Assembly: GCA_026014735.1 (NCBI GenBank)
Contig: JAOZHT010000001.1
Location: 1,054,001 to 1,118,000 of the forward strand
DNA: 64,000 bases
Direction of reading: 5' to 3'
DNA from: Candidatus Bathyarchaeota archaeon
GTDB lineage: Archaea; Thermoproteota; Bathyarchaeia; Bathyarchaeales; Bathycorpusculaceae
Both the position numbers and the translations under genes were made by a program. Numbering within the stretch: position 1 is the stretch's first letter; every line of letters begins with the position of its first letter. Shown in pieces: positions 27,050 to 35,263 of the stretch. The notes under the pieces are model-generated. The model did no database searches and was not told where the DNA came from. It worked only from the letters and a program-made list of their open reading frames with translations.

Positions 27050-28162
27050 CTATTGTCCAACTCCTATGGAGTTACCGACGCCCACGATGATGATGGTGTC
27101 GCCTTCTTTGGTGCGTTCCTTCACAACGTCCTTTACGCGGTCGATGACTTTATCGACTGCATCGTTGATTTCTCGGCGCATAGGCGAAACTGCATCGCCA
27201 ATGTCCTCTTTAACGATTACCGCGTAGAGCGGAATGTGGTATTTGGTAACGTTCTCTTCGATCTTGAACTGGTCCACGCCGGGTCCACCGATGGCTGCGC
27301 CGATGCCCTCTGCGACTTCGCCGACGCCTTCGCCTTCCAGCTTAAGGCCTGCATCGATCATGACGACGCTGGCGATTTTACCCTGGTTTTCCTCGATGAC
27401 GCTCACGATTGCCTCGCCGGGTTTGCCCACGTTTCCACCTGGGCCTTCAGCTTTAAGGACAAGCGCGGTGCGTCCTTCAAAGGGTACCGATGCCACGACG
27501 CAGTCTTTGGGGACTTTGCGAACCTCGTAGCCGTGCATCAGCTTAGAGGCGATAAGTGGCCCAACGCCGTCTCCGATGGGTTGACCATACGCGAAGGCTT
27601 TAAGCGCGCTGGCATAGGCTTCTGCCTCCTTCATGACCAGTGGCAGTATCATCTGCAGCTGCATGATCACGTAGAGACTGAGGGTTTTTTTGCCCTGGAT
27701 GTAGTAATGGCGCACGACTTTGTAGATGAAGTTAAGCGCCATCGCTGCCTCCAACGTGTTTTCCAAGTTGTTAATTTGAACTTCGTCTGATGCCGCTGCT
27801 GGCGCCATAAGTTTGACTTCTTCCTTTAGCCGCTCGTCTCGGATGTCTAGGATGTGGTCGAGTTTGTTCACTATGCCTGCTGGGTCCATGGTCTGGGGGC
27901 TTATGGTGAAGTATTCGAGGTATCGGTCCACGCGGGGGGTGGGGTCAGCGGTGGGTTTGCCTATTTCTTTAAGGACTTCCACAGCTACTTTTTTGCCCTC
28001 ATCTTTTATAACGCGTAGTTTATGGAGGGAATTCTCCACTTCACGAACCATGATATACATTTGGATGCGTTGGCCATAGAAGATAAAGACTATAAAGAAC
28101 ACATACATGCCTAAGCTAAGTATCTGTAATATTGGCGAATCGGTTCCGGGAATCAAACTCAA
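27050..28162 (-). CDS. DUF1512 family membrane protein
   Basis: 370 residues with one N-terminal membrane helix (about 12-30) and a large soluble part. The length, the YGQRIQ segment after the helix, and the Gly-rich EGEGVGEVAEGIGAAIGGPG loop fit the archaeal DUF1512 family. The biochemical role of that family is unknown. It is conserved widely among archaea, which supports an archaeal genome. The zinc-ribbon membrane protein follows directly. The start is ATG; the 5S rRNA gene lies downstream of its promoter region on the same strand. Confidence 0.85.
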   Translation of the reverse strand: MSLIPGTDSPILQILSLGMYVFFIVFIFYGQRIQMYIMVREVENSLHKLRVIKDEGKKVAVEVLKEIGKPTADPTPRVDRYLEYFTISPQTMDPAGIVNKLDHILDIRDERLKEEVKLMAPAAASDEVQINNLENTLEAAMALNFIYKVVRHYYIQGKKTLSLYVIMQLQMILPLVMKEAEAYASALKAFAYGQPIGDGVGPLIASKLMHGYEVRKVPKDCVVASVPFEGRTALVLKAEGPGGNVGKPGEAIVSVIEENQGKIASVVMIDAGLKLEGEGVGEVAEGIGAAIGGPGVDQFKIEENVTKYHIPLYAVIVKEDIGDAVSPMRREINDAVDKVIDRVKDVVKERTKEGDTIIIVGVGNSIGVGQ

Positions 28163-28247
28163 GTTTAAACACCACTTCTTTTCAAAACTCTCTTCGCTGA
28201 GTTATAAAGATATGCTATATTTGGGTGTATTTGAATTGGGAAAAGGT

Positions 28248-28366
28248 GCTGCCAGCTTTCCCAGGTTCACGTGGCCTAAGACCACACTACAGCTGGGAAC
28301 GGAACACGGTTTAACTTCTGAGTTCGGTATGGGATCAGGTGGAACCCGTGCCCTTTGACCGGCAAA
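28248..28366 (-). rRNA. rrf: 5S ribosomal RNA
   Basis: Read on the minus strand, the segment contains CCACCTGATCCCATACCGAA followed by CTCAGAAGTTAAAC, the conserved 5S loop B/C region. The ends pair as helix I: TGCCGGT (28364-28358) with GCTGGCA (28256-28250), 7 pairs with two wobbles. Length is about 117-119 nt, as expected. A TATA box lies about 30 nt upstream. No 16S or 23S gene is near, so it is an unlinked 5S gene, as in many archaea. Confidence 0.9.
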
Positions 28367-28391
28367 CATTGCATATCTGCACAGCTTCACC

Positions 28392-28401
28392 TAATATACC
28401 T
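28392..28401 (-). promoter_or_regulatory. TATA box of the 5S rRNA gene
   Basis: On the minus strand the sequence reads GGTATATTAG, centred about 30 nt upstream of the 5S 5' end. It fits an independent promoter for the 5S gene. Confidence 0.6.
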
Positions 28402-28469
28402 TTAGTTTTGCAGGAACGGTTTTTGGTGAAAAACCAGCGATTGGCAGCCATCAGTCTTTATTCAGCTGT

Positions 28470-28533
28470 TAAGGGGGATAGAGACTGGCGGAGCAGCAGC
28501 TTCCTGCGCCTTAACCCTATAAATAGAGGGGGG
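28470..28533 (-). repeat. Dispersed 3' element, copy C
   Basis: 64 bp on the minus strand, beginning about 23 nt after the selD stop. It shares TCTATTTATAGGGTTA and CTGCTGCTCC with copy B in the same spacing, and ends in CCCCCTTA like both other copies. Read on the plus strand, its first block contains CTATAAATAG, which would also be a good TATA box. Confidence 0.65.
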
Positions 28534-28555
28534 ATAGGCGCCCTGAGCAGCAGAG

Positions 28556-29590
28556 TTATGCCTCGGTGACCTTCGCGTCTTTTAGCACATGCACCAAGCC
28601 GCTGCCCCCAGCGACGAAGCCGACTTCACAGTGCATAACCCCGCGTTTGTCAAGTTCACTCTGCAGCTCATCGGCGTTTTCCTTCGCCACCGCCAAAAGG
28701 ATCCCGCCCGCGGTTTCCTTGGCTTCACCGGTCAGCAGCGGATACCCCAGCACCTGAGCGAGGAGGGGTGTGCCGGCTATCACGTAGAGGTTGTTTATGA
28801 CTATGTCAACTTTACCGAGCATTGCCATGTTGGCGCTGTGCCCCTTGAGTCCAAAGCCAGTTATGTCGGTTGCGGCATTCACGGGCACGTGCTGCATGGC
28901 TTCTGCGACGGGTTTATTGGAGGTAATCATGCCTGTGATTGCTCCATTTACTGCCTTTTCAACGACATCAGGAGGTATATCAGCCAGTAGTTCCTTGCCT
29001 TCTTCGTCTTTTCGCAGCCGATACGCCGCCATAGCCGGCGCAATTCCCAGCGGCTTGGTCAAAAAGAGCTTGTCGCCGACTTTGGCGCCCCGGGTGTACA
29101 CGATTTTCTGCGGGTCAGCGATGCCGGTGGCTGCTCCGCCGATTATGGGCCAGGGGTTGCGGATGGTGTGCCCGCCCACGATGGGAGTGTCCATTTCGCG
29201 GCAGAAATCGCCCAGACCCTTAAGCATGCCCACAGCGAGTTCCGTCGGCATGTTCTCGGGGAACGCCATGATGGTGAGTACCGAAGCGATTTTGGTGACG
29301 CCCAGCGTGTAGATGTCGCTTGTAACGTTGCTGCCGGCGATGCGGCCCTGGATTTCGGGTTCATCCACCATGGGCGTGAAGAAGTCAAGGGTGTTGAGGA
29401 CGGCGATGCCGTCGGCGATTTTCACGACGCTGCTGTTTTCCCATGGCCCAGCCAGCACGTCGGGCTTGAATTCCTCGGTTAAGCCGGCTTGGTCAAGTAA
29501 TTCGCCCAGTTGGTACTGGGGCAGCTTGCAGCTGCAGCCGTGGACGGGCACGGCTTTGGTTAATCTGTAACTCACTTTGGGTTCCTCCAT
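28556..29590 (-). CDS. selD: Selenide, water dikinase (selenophosphate synthetase)
   Basis: 344 residues. It makes selenophosphate from selenide and ATP. The catalytic pair is in GCSCK: Cys19 and Lys22, corresponding to Cys17 and Lys20 in E. coli. Further marks are LDFFTPMVDEP, GGHTIRNPWPIIGGAATG and ITGFGLKGH. It uses Cys, not selenocysteine, at the active site. A double-cubane protein, TusA and DsrE-like protein lie upstream on the same strand. No selA, selB or tRNA-Sec was seen in the window. An A/T-rich promoter precedes the ATG. Confidence 0.93.
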   Translation of the reverse strand: MEEPKVSYRLTKAVPVHGCSCKLPQYQLGELLDQAGLTEEFKPDVLAGPWENSSVVKIADGIAVLNTLDFFTPMVDEPEIQGRIAGSNVTSDIYTLGVTKIASVLTIMAFPENMPTELAVGMLKGLGDFCREMDTPIVGGHTIRNPWPIIGGAATGIADPQKIVYTRGAKVGDKLFLTKPLGIAPAMAAYRLRKDEEGKELLADIPPDVVEKAVNGAITGMITSNKPVAEAMQHVPVNAATDITGFGLKGHSANMAMLGKVDIVINNLYVIAGTPLLAQVLGYPLLTGEAKETAGGILLAVAKENADELQSELDKRGVMHCEVGFVAGGSGLVHVLKDAKVTEA

Positions 29591-29651
29591 TATGCATGTG
29601 TGGTTGATTAAATAAAAATTTATAATACAAAAAAGGAAAAGGAAGGGAAAT

Positions 29652-30941
29652 TTAGGCTTTTTTGCCCGCGATTATCTCAAGGAAGGCTTCGATGCGGGTT
29701 TTAATCTGCGCTGCATCGCCCATGCCATAGTCGGTTTCGATGTTTAGCATCGGCAAATTCTGCTCTTTGAGTGCACGCCCGACTTTGACGCCTTCCACAT
29801 TGTAGTCATGGCAGTTCTGCAGAGTATAGTTGATGACGCCATCAGCCTTGAATTGGCCGGCTAGGTCAGTGACGCTTTTTATGCGGCGGTCGTTGGGCGT
29901 GAAGCAGGCGCAGGGGATTTGACTGTACTTCTCCACGATTGCCCATAACAGGTCGCTTATGCTGTCGCCTTTAGGTTCAACAAGAGTACTGAAGAGGCGG
30001 GTGCCAACGCAGCTTTCCTCCACAACCACCGTGGCGCCAAGCGATTGTGCGATGCTGTGGACTTTCCAGTTGGGAATCGCCATAGGGCAACCTGAAATCA
30101 TCAGGCGCGGGGCATCCGCTGGGGCAACGCCGACGCCGTTTTTGACGCGTTCGTCGAGTTCATCACAGAGCTCGTTGACTTTGGCGGTGAAGCGCACGGG
30201 GTCATCGTTGAAGCTGATTTGGTTAATGAGCAAAGCGTCGAGTCCACTGATGGGTGAGGGGCTTTTGGAGCGGAGGTTGTTTAGGCGCTGCAGGGCTCGG
30301 CGTTTGTTGTTGATGAGTTCTATGGCGGCTTTGAGTTTCTCAGCGGTGATGGTGTTGCCGGTGAGTTCCTCGATTTTAGCTTTGAAGGCTTCTACCTCCT
30401 TGAACCAGAAGGCTTTTCCGGCTTCAGTGTCGGGTTTGTGGGGAATCTCGATAACGTAGGTTGAGATAAGTTCGTTTAGGAGTTCGTAGACTTTCTTTTT
30501 GCCATCACAGGTAGTTTCGCCCACGACGAGATCGCTGACTTGGAAGTAGGGGCAGGTTCTGCCGAGTTTAAAGCCATAGAAGGACTTGATAAGCGGGCAA
30601 AGGTTTCGGGGCAAAACTGTTTCAGCGTCTGGAACCGAGAAGTCTGCTCCGCCGCAGAGCCCCACCATCGAGGCGTCAGCTGCATAGGGGATTTCTTCGG
30701 GGGCATAAACGCAGAATGCGCCGACGACTTTTTTGCCGCTGATGCGTTTGTCGTTTAGTTCTTTGATGCGGAGACCATGGATTTCTGAGACGACAAAGTC
30801 GAAGTAATCCATTTTTTTGGGGCGGTTTTTTTGGGAGAGGTAAATGTCTGTGTAGAATTGTCCTAGGGCTTTTAGGAGGATGTCGTGTTTTTCAACATCT
30901 ATTCCTATGCTTTTCCACATTTCCAGATATTGTTCTGACAT
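29652..30941 (-). CDS. Double-cubane cluster / 2-hydroxyacyl-CoA dehydratase D-like protein
   Basis: About 429 residues of the HgdB/FldC/BcrB fold. Conserved cysteines lie in GAFCVYAPEEIPYAA, NLCPLIKSFYG, SGCPM, EESCVG, CACFTPNDRR and QNCHDYN. Standalone proteins of this type bind a double-cubane [8Fe-9S] cluster and catalyse low-potential reductions; that is family knowledge. No partner subunit or ATPase activator gene lies next to it. The ATG at 30941 follows a GTG three codons earlier. A 73-nt gap with AATATTAATAC suggests its own promoter. Substrate unknown; the context hints at selenium or sulfur chemistry. Confidence 0.85.
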   Translation of the reverse strand: MSEQYLEMWKSIGIDVEKHDILLKALGQFYTDIYLSQKNRPKKMDYFDFVVSEIHGLRIKELNDKRISGKKVVGAFCVYAPEEIPYAADASMVGLCGGADFSVPDAETVLPRNLCPLIKSFYGFKLGRTCPYFQVSDLVVGETTCDGKKKVYELLNELISTYVIEIPHKPDTEAGKAFWFKEVEAFKAKIEELTGNTITAEKLKAAIELINNKRRALQRLNNLRSKSPSPISGLDALLINQISFNDDPVRFTAKVNELCDELDERVKNGVGVAPADAPRLMISGCPMAIPNWKVHSIAQSLGATVVVEESCVGTRLFSTLVEPKGDSISDLLWAIVEKYSQIPCACFTPNDRRIKSVTDLAGQFKADGVINYTLQNCHDYNVEGVKVGRALKEQNLPMLNIETDYGMGDAAQIKTRIEAFLEIIAGKKA

Positions 30942-31023
30942 AGGGCTCACTGCTGATTGAGAAAGGAAGAAGCATTTGTATTAATATTTTTTGTAATTTA
31001 AATTAGAAAAATTTATGGTCGAG

Positions 31024-31257
31024 TCAGCGTTTTTTAACCAACAACTTAAACTCGGCACCGGACCGCTGCGTCCCAACAACCTCATGCCCGTTATTAGTCA
31101 CCCAATGCGAAATGTTATCAAACTCCAACTCGCCCTCGCCAGTGACCTCCAAAAGAGCGCCAACAGGCAACTCCGCCAGCTTACGCTTGGTCAAAGCCAC
31201 AGGAATCGGGCACATCTTACCTTTAACATCAATCTTTTCTACGCTCAGAGTTGCCAC
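31024..31257 (-). CDS. TusA/SirA family sulfur carrier protein
   Basis: 77 residues, the normal length. The signature CPIP (in KMCPIPVALTKRKL) contains the persulfide-carrying Cys. TusA proteins relay sulfane sulfur, and YedF-type members relate to selenium metabolism. The GTG start directly follows the DsrE-like stop, so the two genes are translated from one mRNA. The neighbourhood of selD makes a role in sulfur or selenium transfer plausible. Confidence 0.9.
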   Translation of the reverse strand: MATLSVEKIDVKGKMCPIPVALTKRKLAELPVGALLEVTGEGELEFDNISHWVTNNGHEVVGTQRSGAEFKLLVKKR

Positions 31258-31608
31258 CTAGAAGGTTACGACCTTGTCGCTTGTTGTCGTCCACTCAACC
31301 AAGTCATGGATTGTTGCTAGTTTGACGCCGTCTATGAGTTCATCTTGCTTTAGGCCGCGGGCTTCAGCGCAGACGACGCAGGCTTTGGTTTCTACGCCGC
31401 CTTTGACGAGGTCTTCGAGCATTTTCCCATAGTTGGTTAGGCCTTGGGCGGGGTTTTGTCCTTTCTTGGCGAGGTAGACGCCGTTTTCGAAGAGCCAGAT
31501 GCGGACTTTATGGCCTTCCAAGTCGGCGGTCCATGCGAATCGCAGGGCTGATAGGGCGCGTTCTTTGGCGATGGGGGATTCGAAGATGATTACGGTTAAA
31601 GTTGCCAT
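31258..31608 (-). CDS. DsrE/DsrF-like protein
   Basis: 116 residues with the DsrE fold pattern: VIIFESP, ALRFAWTADLEGHKVRIWLFENGVYLAKKGQ and a Cys pair in KACVVCAEARG. Family members accept persulfide sulfur, often from TusA, which is encoded next. A GAGG lies 7 nt before the ATG at 31608, so I chose that over the upstream ATG and the frame opening at 31644. It is the first gene of the tusA operon and is divergent from the LysR gene. Confidence 0.8.
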   Translation of the reverse strand: MATLTVIIFESPIAKERALSALRFAWTADLEGHKVRIWLFENGVYLAKKGQNPAQGLTNYGKMLEDLVKGGVETKACVVCAEARGLKQDELIDGVKLATIHDLVEWTTTSDKVVTF

Positions 31609-31646
31609 GTTCATGCCTCTAAGTAGTGAATAGTGTTTATTCAATT

Positions 31647-31659
31647 TGTTAATTTAACA
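31647..31659. promoter_or_regulatory. Perfect palindrome in the dsrE-lysR intergenic region
   Basis: TGTTAA-T-TTAACA lies about 39 nt upstream of the DsrE-like start, overlapping the likely promoter of that operon. It is a candidate operator, perhaps for the divergent LysR protein, although LysR sites usually have the T-N11-A form. Confidence 0.4.
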
Positions 31660-31772
31660 GTTTCCATCCAAAAACCCATACCGCCCATCAAAAGTTTCGC
31701 GGAGCTTATATACTAAAAACTCGGATAATATAACCAGCCAAGGATTATTAGCAACCGCAAAGAGGCAAACAT

Positions 31773-32693
31773 ATGAGACTAGACTACCTAGAAACCTTCC
31801 TTACAGTAGCGAGGACACACAGCTTCTCGATAGCAGCAAAAGAACTAAAAACCAGCCAAGGCACTGTCAGCCACCAAATCGCCGCCCTCGAAGAATACTT
31901 CGACGCCCAACTCTTCAAACGCGCAGCAGGCGGCGTTGAAGTCACCGATGCAGGCGCAACCCTGAAGGAAACCGCCCAGCGCATCCTCCAAGATGTCCAG
32001 GACGCCAAAGCCCAAATCTCCGCCGCCAAAGACACCCTAAGCGGAACCATACGCATAGCCGCAAGCACCATCCCCGAAGAACACATAATCCCCGGCTTAA
32101 TCGCAGAGTTCCAAAAGCGGCATCCGGAAGTGAAATTCAAAATAACCGCGCAGGACAGCGTAACCAGCCTCGCAAGCCTCCAGAATGGCGGCGCCGACTT
32201 CGCCGCGGTAGGCACACTTGCTGGGTTTGAGGACAAATTTGACTTTCTCGAAATCGGCGAAGAGCAACTGGTGCTAATCACCGCCTGCAACCACACGTTA
32301 GCTAACCGCAAATCAGTCAAACTCGCAGAAATCACCCAGTTCCCCTTCATTAGCCGCGAAGAAACTTCAGGTACCCGCCTGGAAATCGAGAAGCTGCTTG
32401 CGAAAAACGGCTTTTCAAGCGGCAACCTCAAAGTTGCCTTTGAGCTGGGCAGCACCGAATCAGTGGTCACGGCGGTTTCGGAGGGCAGGGGGGTAAGCGT
32501 GATTTCATCTATCGCTGCAGCCAAGGCTAATGCTGCGGGGCTCGTTAAGGTGGTGGCTATTTTGGAGGCTAAGAATCCGCGTAAGCTTTACATGGCGCGG
32601 AGCAAGAAGGCGTTGCTTAAGCAATCTGAGGCGTTTTGGGCGTTCTGTGGTACGTATCGGTTCAAGAGCCAGGCGGTTGTTTGTCCGGCTTAA
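31773..32693 (+). CDS. LysR-family transcriptional regulator
   Basis: 306 residues. The N-terminal winged helix (DYLETFLTVARTHSFSIAAKELKTSQGTVSHQIAALE) is typical LysR, joined to a type 2 periplasmic-binding fold (PEEHIIPGLIAEFQKRHPEVKF). LysR proteins bind DNA as tetramers and often control a divergent operon, here the DsrE/TusA group. Its effector domain resembles those of CysB/CysL-like regulators; the ligand is unknown. TATA sequences (GCTTATATAC and GGATAATATAACC) precede the ATG. Confidence 0.9.
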   Translation: MRLDYLETFLTVARTHSFSIAAKELKTSQGTVSHQIAALEEYFDAQLFKRAAGGVEVTDAGATLKETAQRILQDVQDAKAQISAAKDTLSGTIRIAASTIPEEHIIPGLIAEFQKRHPEVKFKITAQDSVTSLASLQNGGADFAAVGTLAGFEDKFDFLEIGEEQLVLITACNHTLANRKSVKLAEITQFPFISREETSGTRLEIEKLLAKNGFSSGNLKVAFELGSTESVVTAVSEGRGVSVISSIAAAKANAAGLVKVVAILEAKNPRKLYMARSKKALLKQSEAFWAFCGTYRFKSQAVVCPA

Positions 32694-32729
32694 TTATCCT
32701 GTTTTTACGTTATTATCGGACACACAGCA

Positions 32730-32754
32730 CGATATTATTTAATAGTTCCATCGG
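32730..32754 (+). promoter_or_regulatory. Shared surface-gene promoter motif, copy 1
   Basis: CGATATTATTTAATAGT followed by CATCGG. It precedes the metallophosphoesterase GTG at 32778 by about 24 nt. The A/T core can act as the TATA box. Similar motifs precede the next three genes. Confidence 0.5.
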
Positions 32755-32777
32755 TTCCTGTCACTTAGGAAAACAAA

Positions 32778-33791
32778 GTGAAAAACCCGCCTCCACAAAC
32801 TCTTCTCGCAGCCGCACTCATCCTTGCAGCCCTGACCTCAACCATTCCCCCGCTTGATGCCCAAGGCGCCGACGACACCTTCTCAGTAATCTGGATAACT
32901 GACACCCAGTACCTCTCGGAAAGCAACCCCCAAGCCTACACGAACCTAACCCAGTGGATAGCAGATAACCAAGCAACCTACAACACAAAGATGACCATCC
33001 ACACCGGCGACATAGTAAACAGCGAAGGCAACCTAACGCAGTGGCTTGCCGCCAACCAATCTATGGGTGTCCTCCTCGACGGCGGCGTACCCTACACCTG
33101 GGATGCAGGCAACCATGACTTCAACTCATCCTACTACACGGGTAACCAATTCGCCCCGTTTAACCCCGCAGTTATGAAGGATAAGCCCTACTGGGTCAGC
33201 GACAAATATGACGGCATGAACACGGCGGTGCGCTTCAACGTTTCAGGCTGGGACTGCCTAATAGTAAACATCGCTTTCTACGCCAACGATTCTGCGCTGG
33301 AGTGGGCAAACCAGCTTTTGGACGCCAACCCCCAATCACACGTCATCGTGACGACGCATTCTTACCTCAACAAGGCAGCCGGCTACGATGAATGGGCAGG
33401 CCACCTCAAAGAAACCGTGTTAGACCCCCACCCAAACGTGTTCCTCACGCTCAGCGGACACTATTACCCCACGCAGGGCAACCGCTCACAAGTGGGGGGA
33501 CGCTGGGAGTTGCTGTTTAACCAGCAGGATGCCTACGGCAGGTTAGGTGCGGAGAGCGCAAGGATCCTGACTTTTAACGTGACCGCAGGCACCATAGAAG
33601 TCCAGACCTACAACGTCAACCAGAACCGGTTTTTCACGGATTCCAACAACAGTTTTACTGTGCATTCGACTTTCCGCAACGATGCGGCGCCGGAGGATTT
33701 TCCGTTGGGGTTTGCGATTGGTGGCGGGGTGGTTGTGGTGGCTGTGGTTGGCGTGTTTTTTGTTTTAAGGGGGAGGCGTTGGCTGCGTTGA
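32778..33791 (+). CDS. Secreted metallophosphoesterase
   Basis: 337 residues starting at GTG. A signal peptide covers about 1-28 and a C-terminal membrane helix with an RGRR end lies at about 312-333, so the enzyme is held on the outer face. The calcineurin-like metal motifs are visible: DTQYL, HTGDIVN, GNHDF, TTHSYL and SGHYYP. It should hydrolyse phosphate esters outside the cell; the substrate is unknown. It shares a promoter motif with the three surface proteins downstream. Confidence 0.88.
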   Translation: MKNPPPQTLLAAALILAALTSTIPPLDAQGADDTFSVIWITDTQYLSESNPQAYTNLTQWIADNQATYNTKMTIHTGDIVNSEGNLTQWLAANQSMGVLLDGGVPYTWDAGNHDFNSSYYTGNQFAPFNPAVMKDKPYWVSDKYDGMNTAVRFNVSGWDCLIVNIAFYANDSALEWANQLLDANPQSHVIVTTHSYLNKAAGYDEWAGHLKETVLDPHPNVFLTLSGHYYPTQGNRSQVGGRWELLFNQQDAYGRLGAESARILTFNVTAGTIEVQTYNVNQNRFFTDSNNSFTVHSTFRNDAAPEDFPLGFAIGGGVVVVAVVGVFFVLRGRRWLR

Positions 33792-33815
33792 TGGTTGTTT
33801 GGGTTTTGTTTGATG

Positions 33816-33840
33816 CGATATGATTAAATAGTAATATCGA
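33816..33840 (+). promoter_or_regulatory. Shared surface-gene promoter motif, copy 2
   Basis: CGATAT and ATATCG form inverted repeats around a 12-nt core, GATTAAATAGTA. The core holds a TATA-like TTAAATA. It ends 26 nt before the ATG at 33867. Confidence 0.55.
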
Positions 33841-33866
33841 TAGCTTTCAATAAGAAGGAACATTAC

Positions 33867-35075
33867 ATGACCACCCAACCCAAAAAAGGAATTAACACAA
33901 AAATCATAGCGGCAATAGCAATCATAATAATCGCCATATCCCTCTCCGCAGTCGCAGCCCAATACATGCTAAACCAGCAGACACAGCCCCCACTCGAACT
34001 ACCAGACATGACTCTCACACTAGTCGGCAGCGACGGGCAACAGCAAACCCTAACAAAAACCGACATCCTCTCGCTCCAAGCTTACACTGCCGACGGCGGC
34101 ATACGAACCAGCAACGGAGAAATAAAGGGCGTCGGAACCTACACCGGCGTTGCGGTAACCACCCTGCTGGAATTAGTCGGCGGAATCGAAAGCGACCAAA
34201 CCCTAACCGCTACAGCCTCAGACGGCTACACCATGGCCTATAGCTACAACCAAATTGTGAACGGCGCAGACTTCACCACCTACGACCCCGCTACACGCAG
34301 CCAAACCGATGCCACGCAGCCTCTGAAGCTTGTTTTGACCTACAGCATCGACGGAGCAGCCTTGCCCAGCGACGAAGGACCGCTGAGGATGGGTGTTTTA
34401 GGCAGCGAAGGGTTAGCCACCCAGGGTAACCTCTGGGAGAAAATGGTTGTTAAACTGCAAGTTAACCTTCCGCCGGAGCCAACGTCTACCTCTACACCCT
34501 CACCTACAGCTAAGCCCACCGCTAAACCCACCACAACCTCATCTAACCCAACAGCCACGCCTACTCCAACCCCAACTCCAATCAGCATCCCAGCCACTCA
34601 GTTAACAATCATCGGCGCTGACGGAACCACCACCGTTACGCTCAACGAGGCGTCGCTGGTGACTTATGCGCAGACCTCGGGGCTTGGCGGCAAATTTAAG
34701 AGCCAAACCGGAACGACTGACTATGGAACCTACACGGGCATCTCCATTACTACGCTGCTTAATCTCGTCGGCGGCTTATCCAGCACGCAGGTGCTCTGCG
34801 TCACCGCAGCCGATGGCTATGCCAAAAACTACACTTACACGCAGGTTACTGGTCCGGGTTTAACTATGTATGACCCCGTGACAAACGCTACCGTTACCCC
34901 CACATACCCAGTGACTATGATTGTGGCGTACTACTACAACGGCACAGCCGCCAACCTACCGGTACACACAAGTGGCGCATACCTTGAAACCGCCTTCGTT
35001 GGGCAAGACGGATTGTCCACCACCGCTAATCTCTTCTCAAAGTATACTGTTACGCTACGAGTCTACAACGCTTAA
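33867..35075 (+). CDS. Surface protein with two molybdopterin-binding-like domains
   Basis: 402 residues: an N-terminal membrane anchor (about 12-32), a domain at about 45-200, a Thr/Pro linker (about 200-240), and a second related domain to the end. Each domain has the pattern VGxDG, GxYTGVxxTTLLxLVGG, DGYTMAYSY and TYDP, ending GPLRMGVLG. This resembles the oxidoreductase molybdopterin-binding fold, but no ligating Cys is seen, so it may be non-catalytic. First of three tandem paralogues. Confidence 0.7.
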   Translation: MTTQPKKGINTKIIAAIAIIIIAISLSAVAAQYMLNQQTQPPLELPDMTLTLVGSDGQQQTLTKTDILSLQAYTADGGIRTSNGEIKGVGTYTGVAVTTLLELVGGIESDQTLTATASDGYTMAYSYNQIVNGADFTTYDPATRSQTDATQPLKLVLTYSIDGAALPSDEGPLRMGVLGSEGLATQGNLWEKMVVKLQVNLPPEPTSTSTPSPTAKPTAKPTTTSSNPTATPTPTPTPISIPATQLTIIGADGTTTVTLNEASLVTYAQTSGLGGKFKSQTGTTDYGTYTGISITTLLNLVGGLSSTQVLCVTAADGYAKNYTYTQVTGPGLTMYDPVTNATVTPTYPVTMIVAYYYNGTAANLPVHTSGAYLETAFVGQDGLSTTANLFSKYTVTLRVYNA

Positions 35076-35238
35076 GCATCCACAACATGGCTGACTGTGG
35101 CAATTGCTACGGTCCGCGCTCCTTTCTTTTTAAAAGGCAGGTTTTCTGAATGTCGAAGGTATTCATCAGTACTATCGTTCATGTTTTTAGGGTTTGCTTA
35201 TCGAAAGGCTTTTATTTTTTATATGCGACTGCCTACCA

Positions 35239-35263
35239 CGATGTGATCAAATGGTAATATCGA
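35239..35263 (+). promoter_or_regulatory. Shared surface-gene promoter motif, copy 3 (overlaps the start codon)
   Basis: CGATGTGATCAAATGGTAAT and then ATCG. The motif is the same as at 33816 but the predicted ATG (35251) lies inside it. Another TATA-like stretch, TTTTTATATG, lies at about 35216-35225. Confidence 0.45.
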
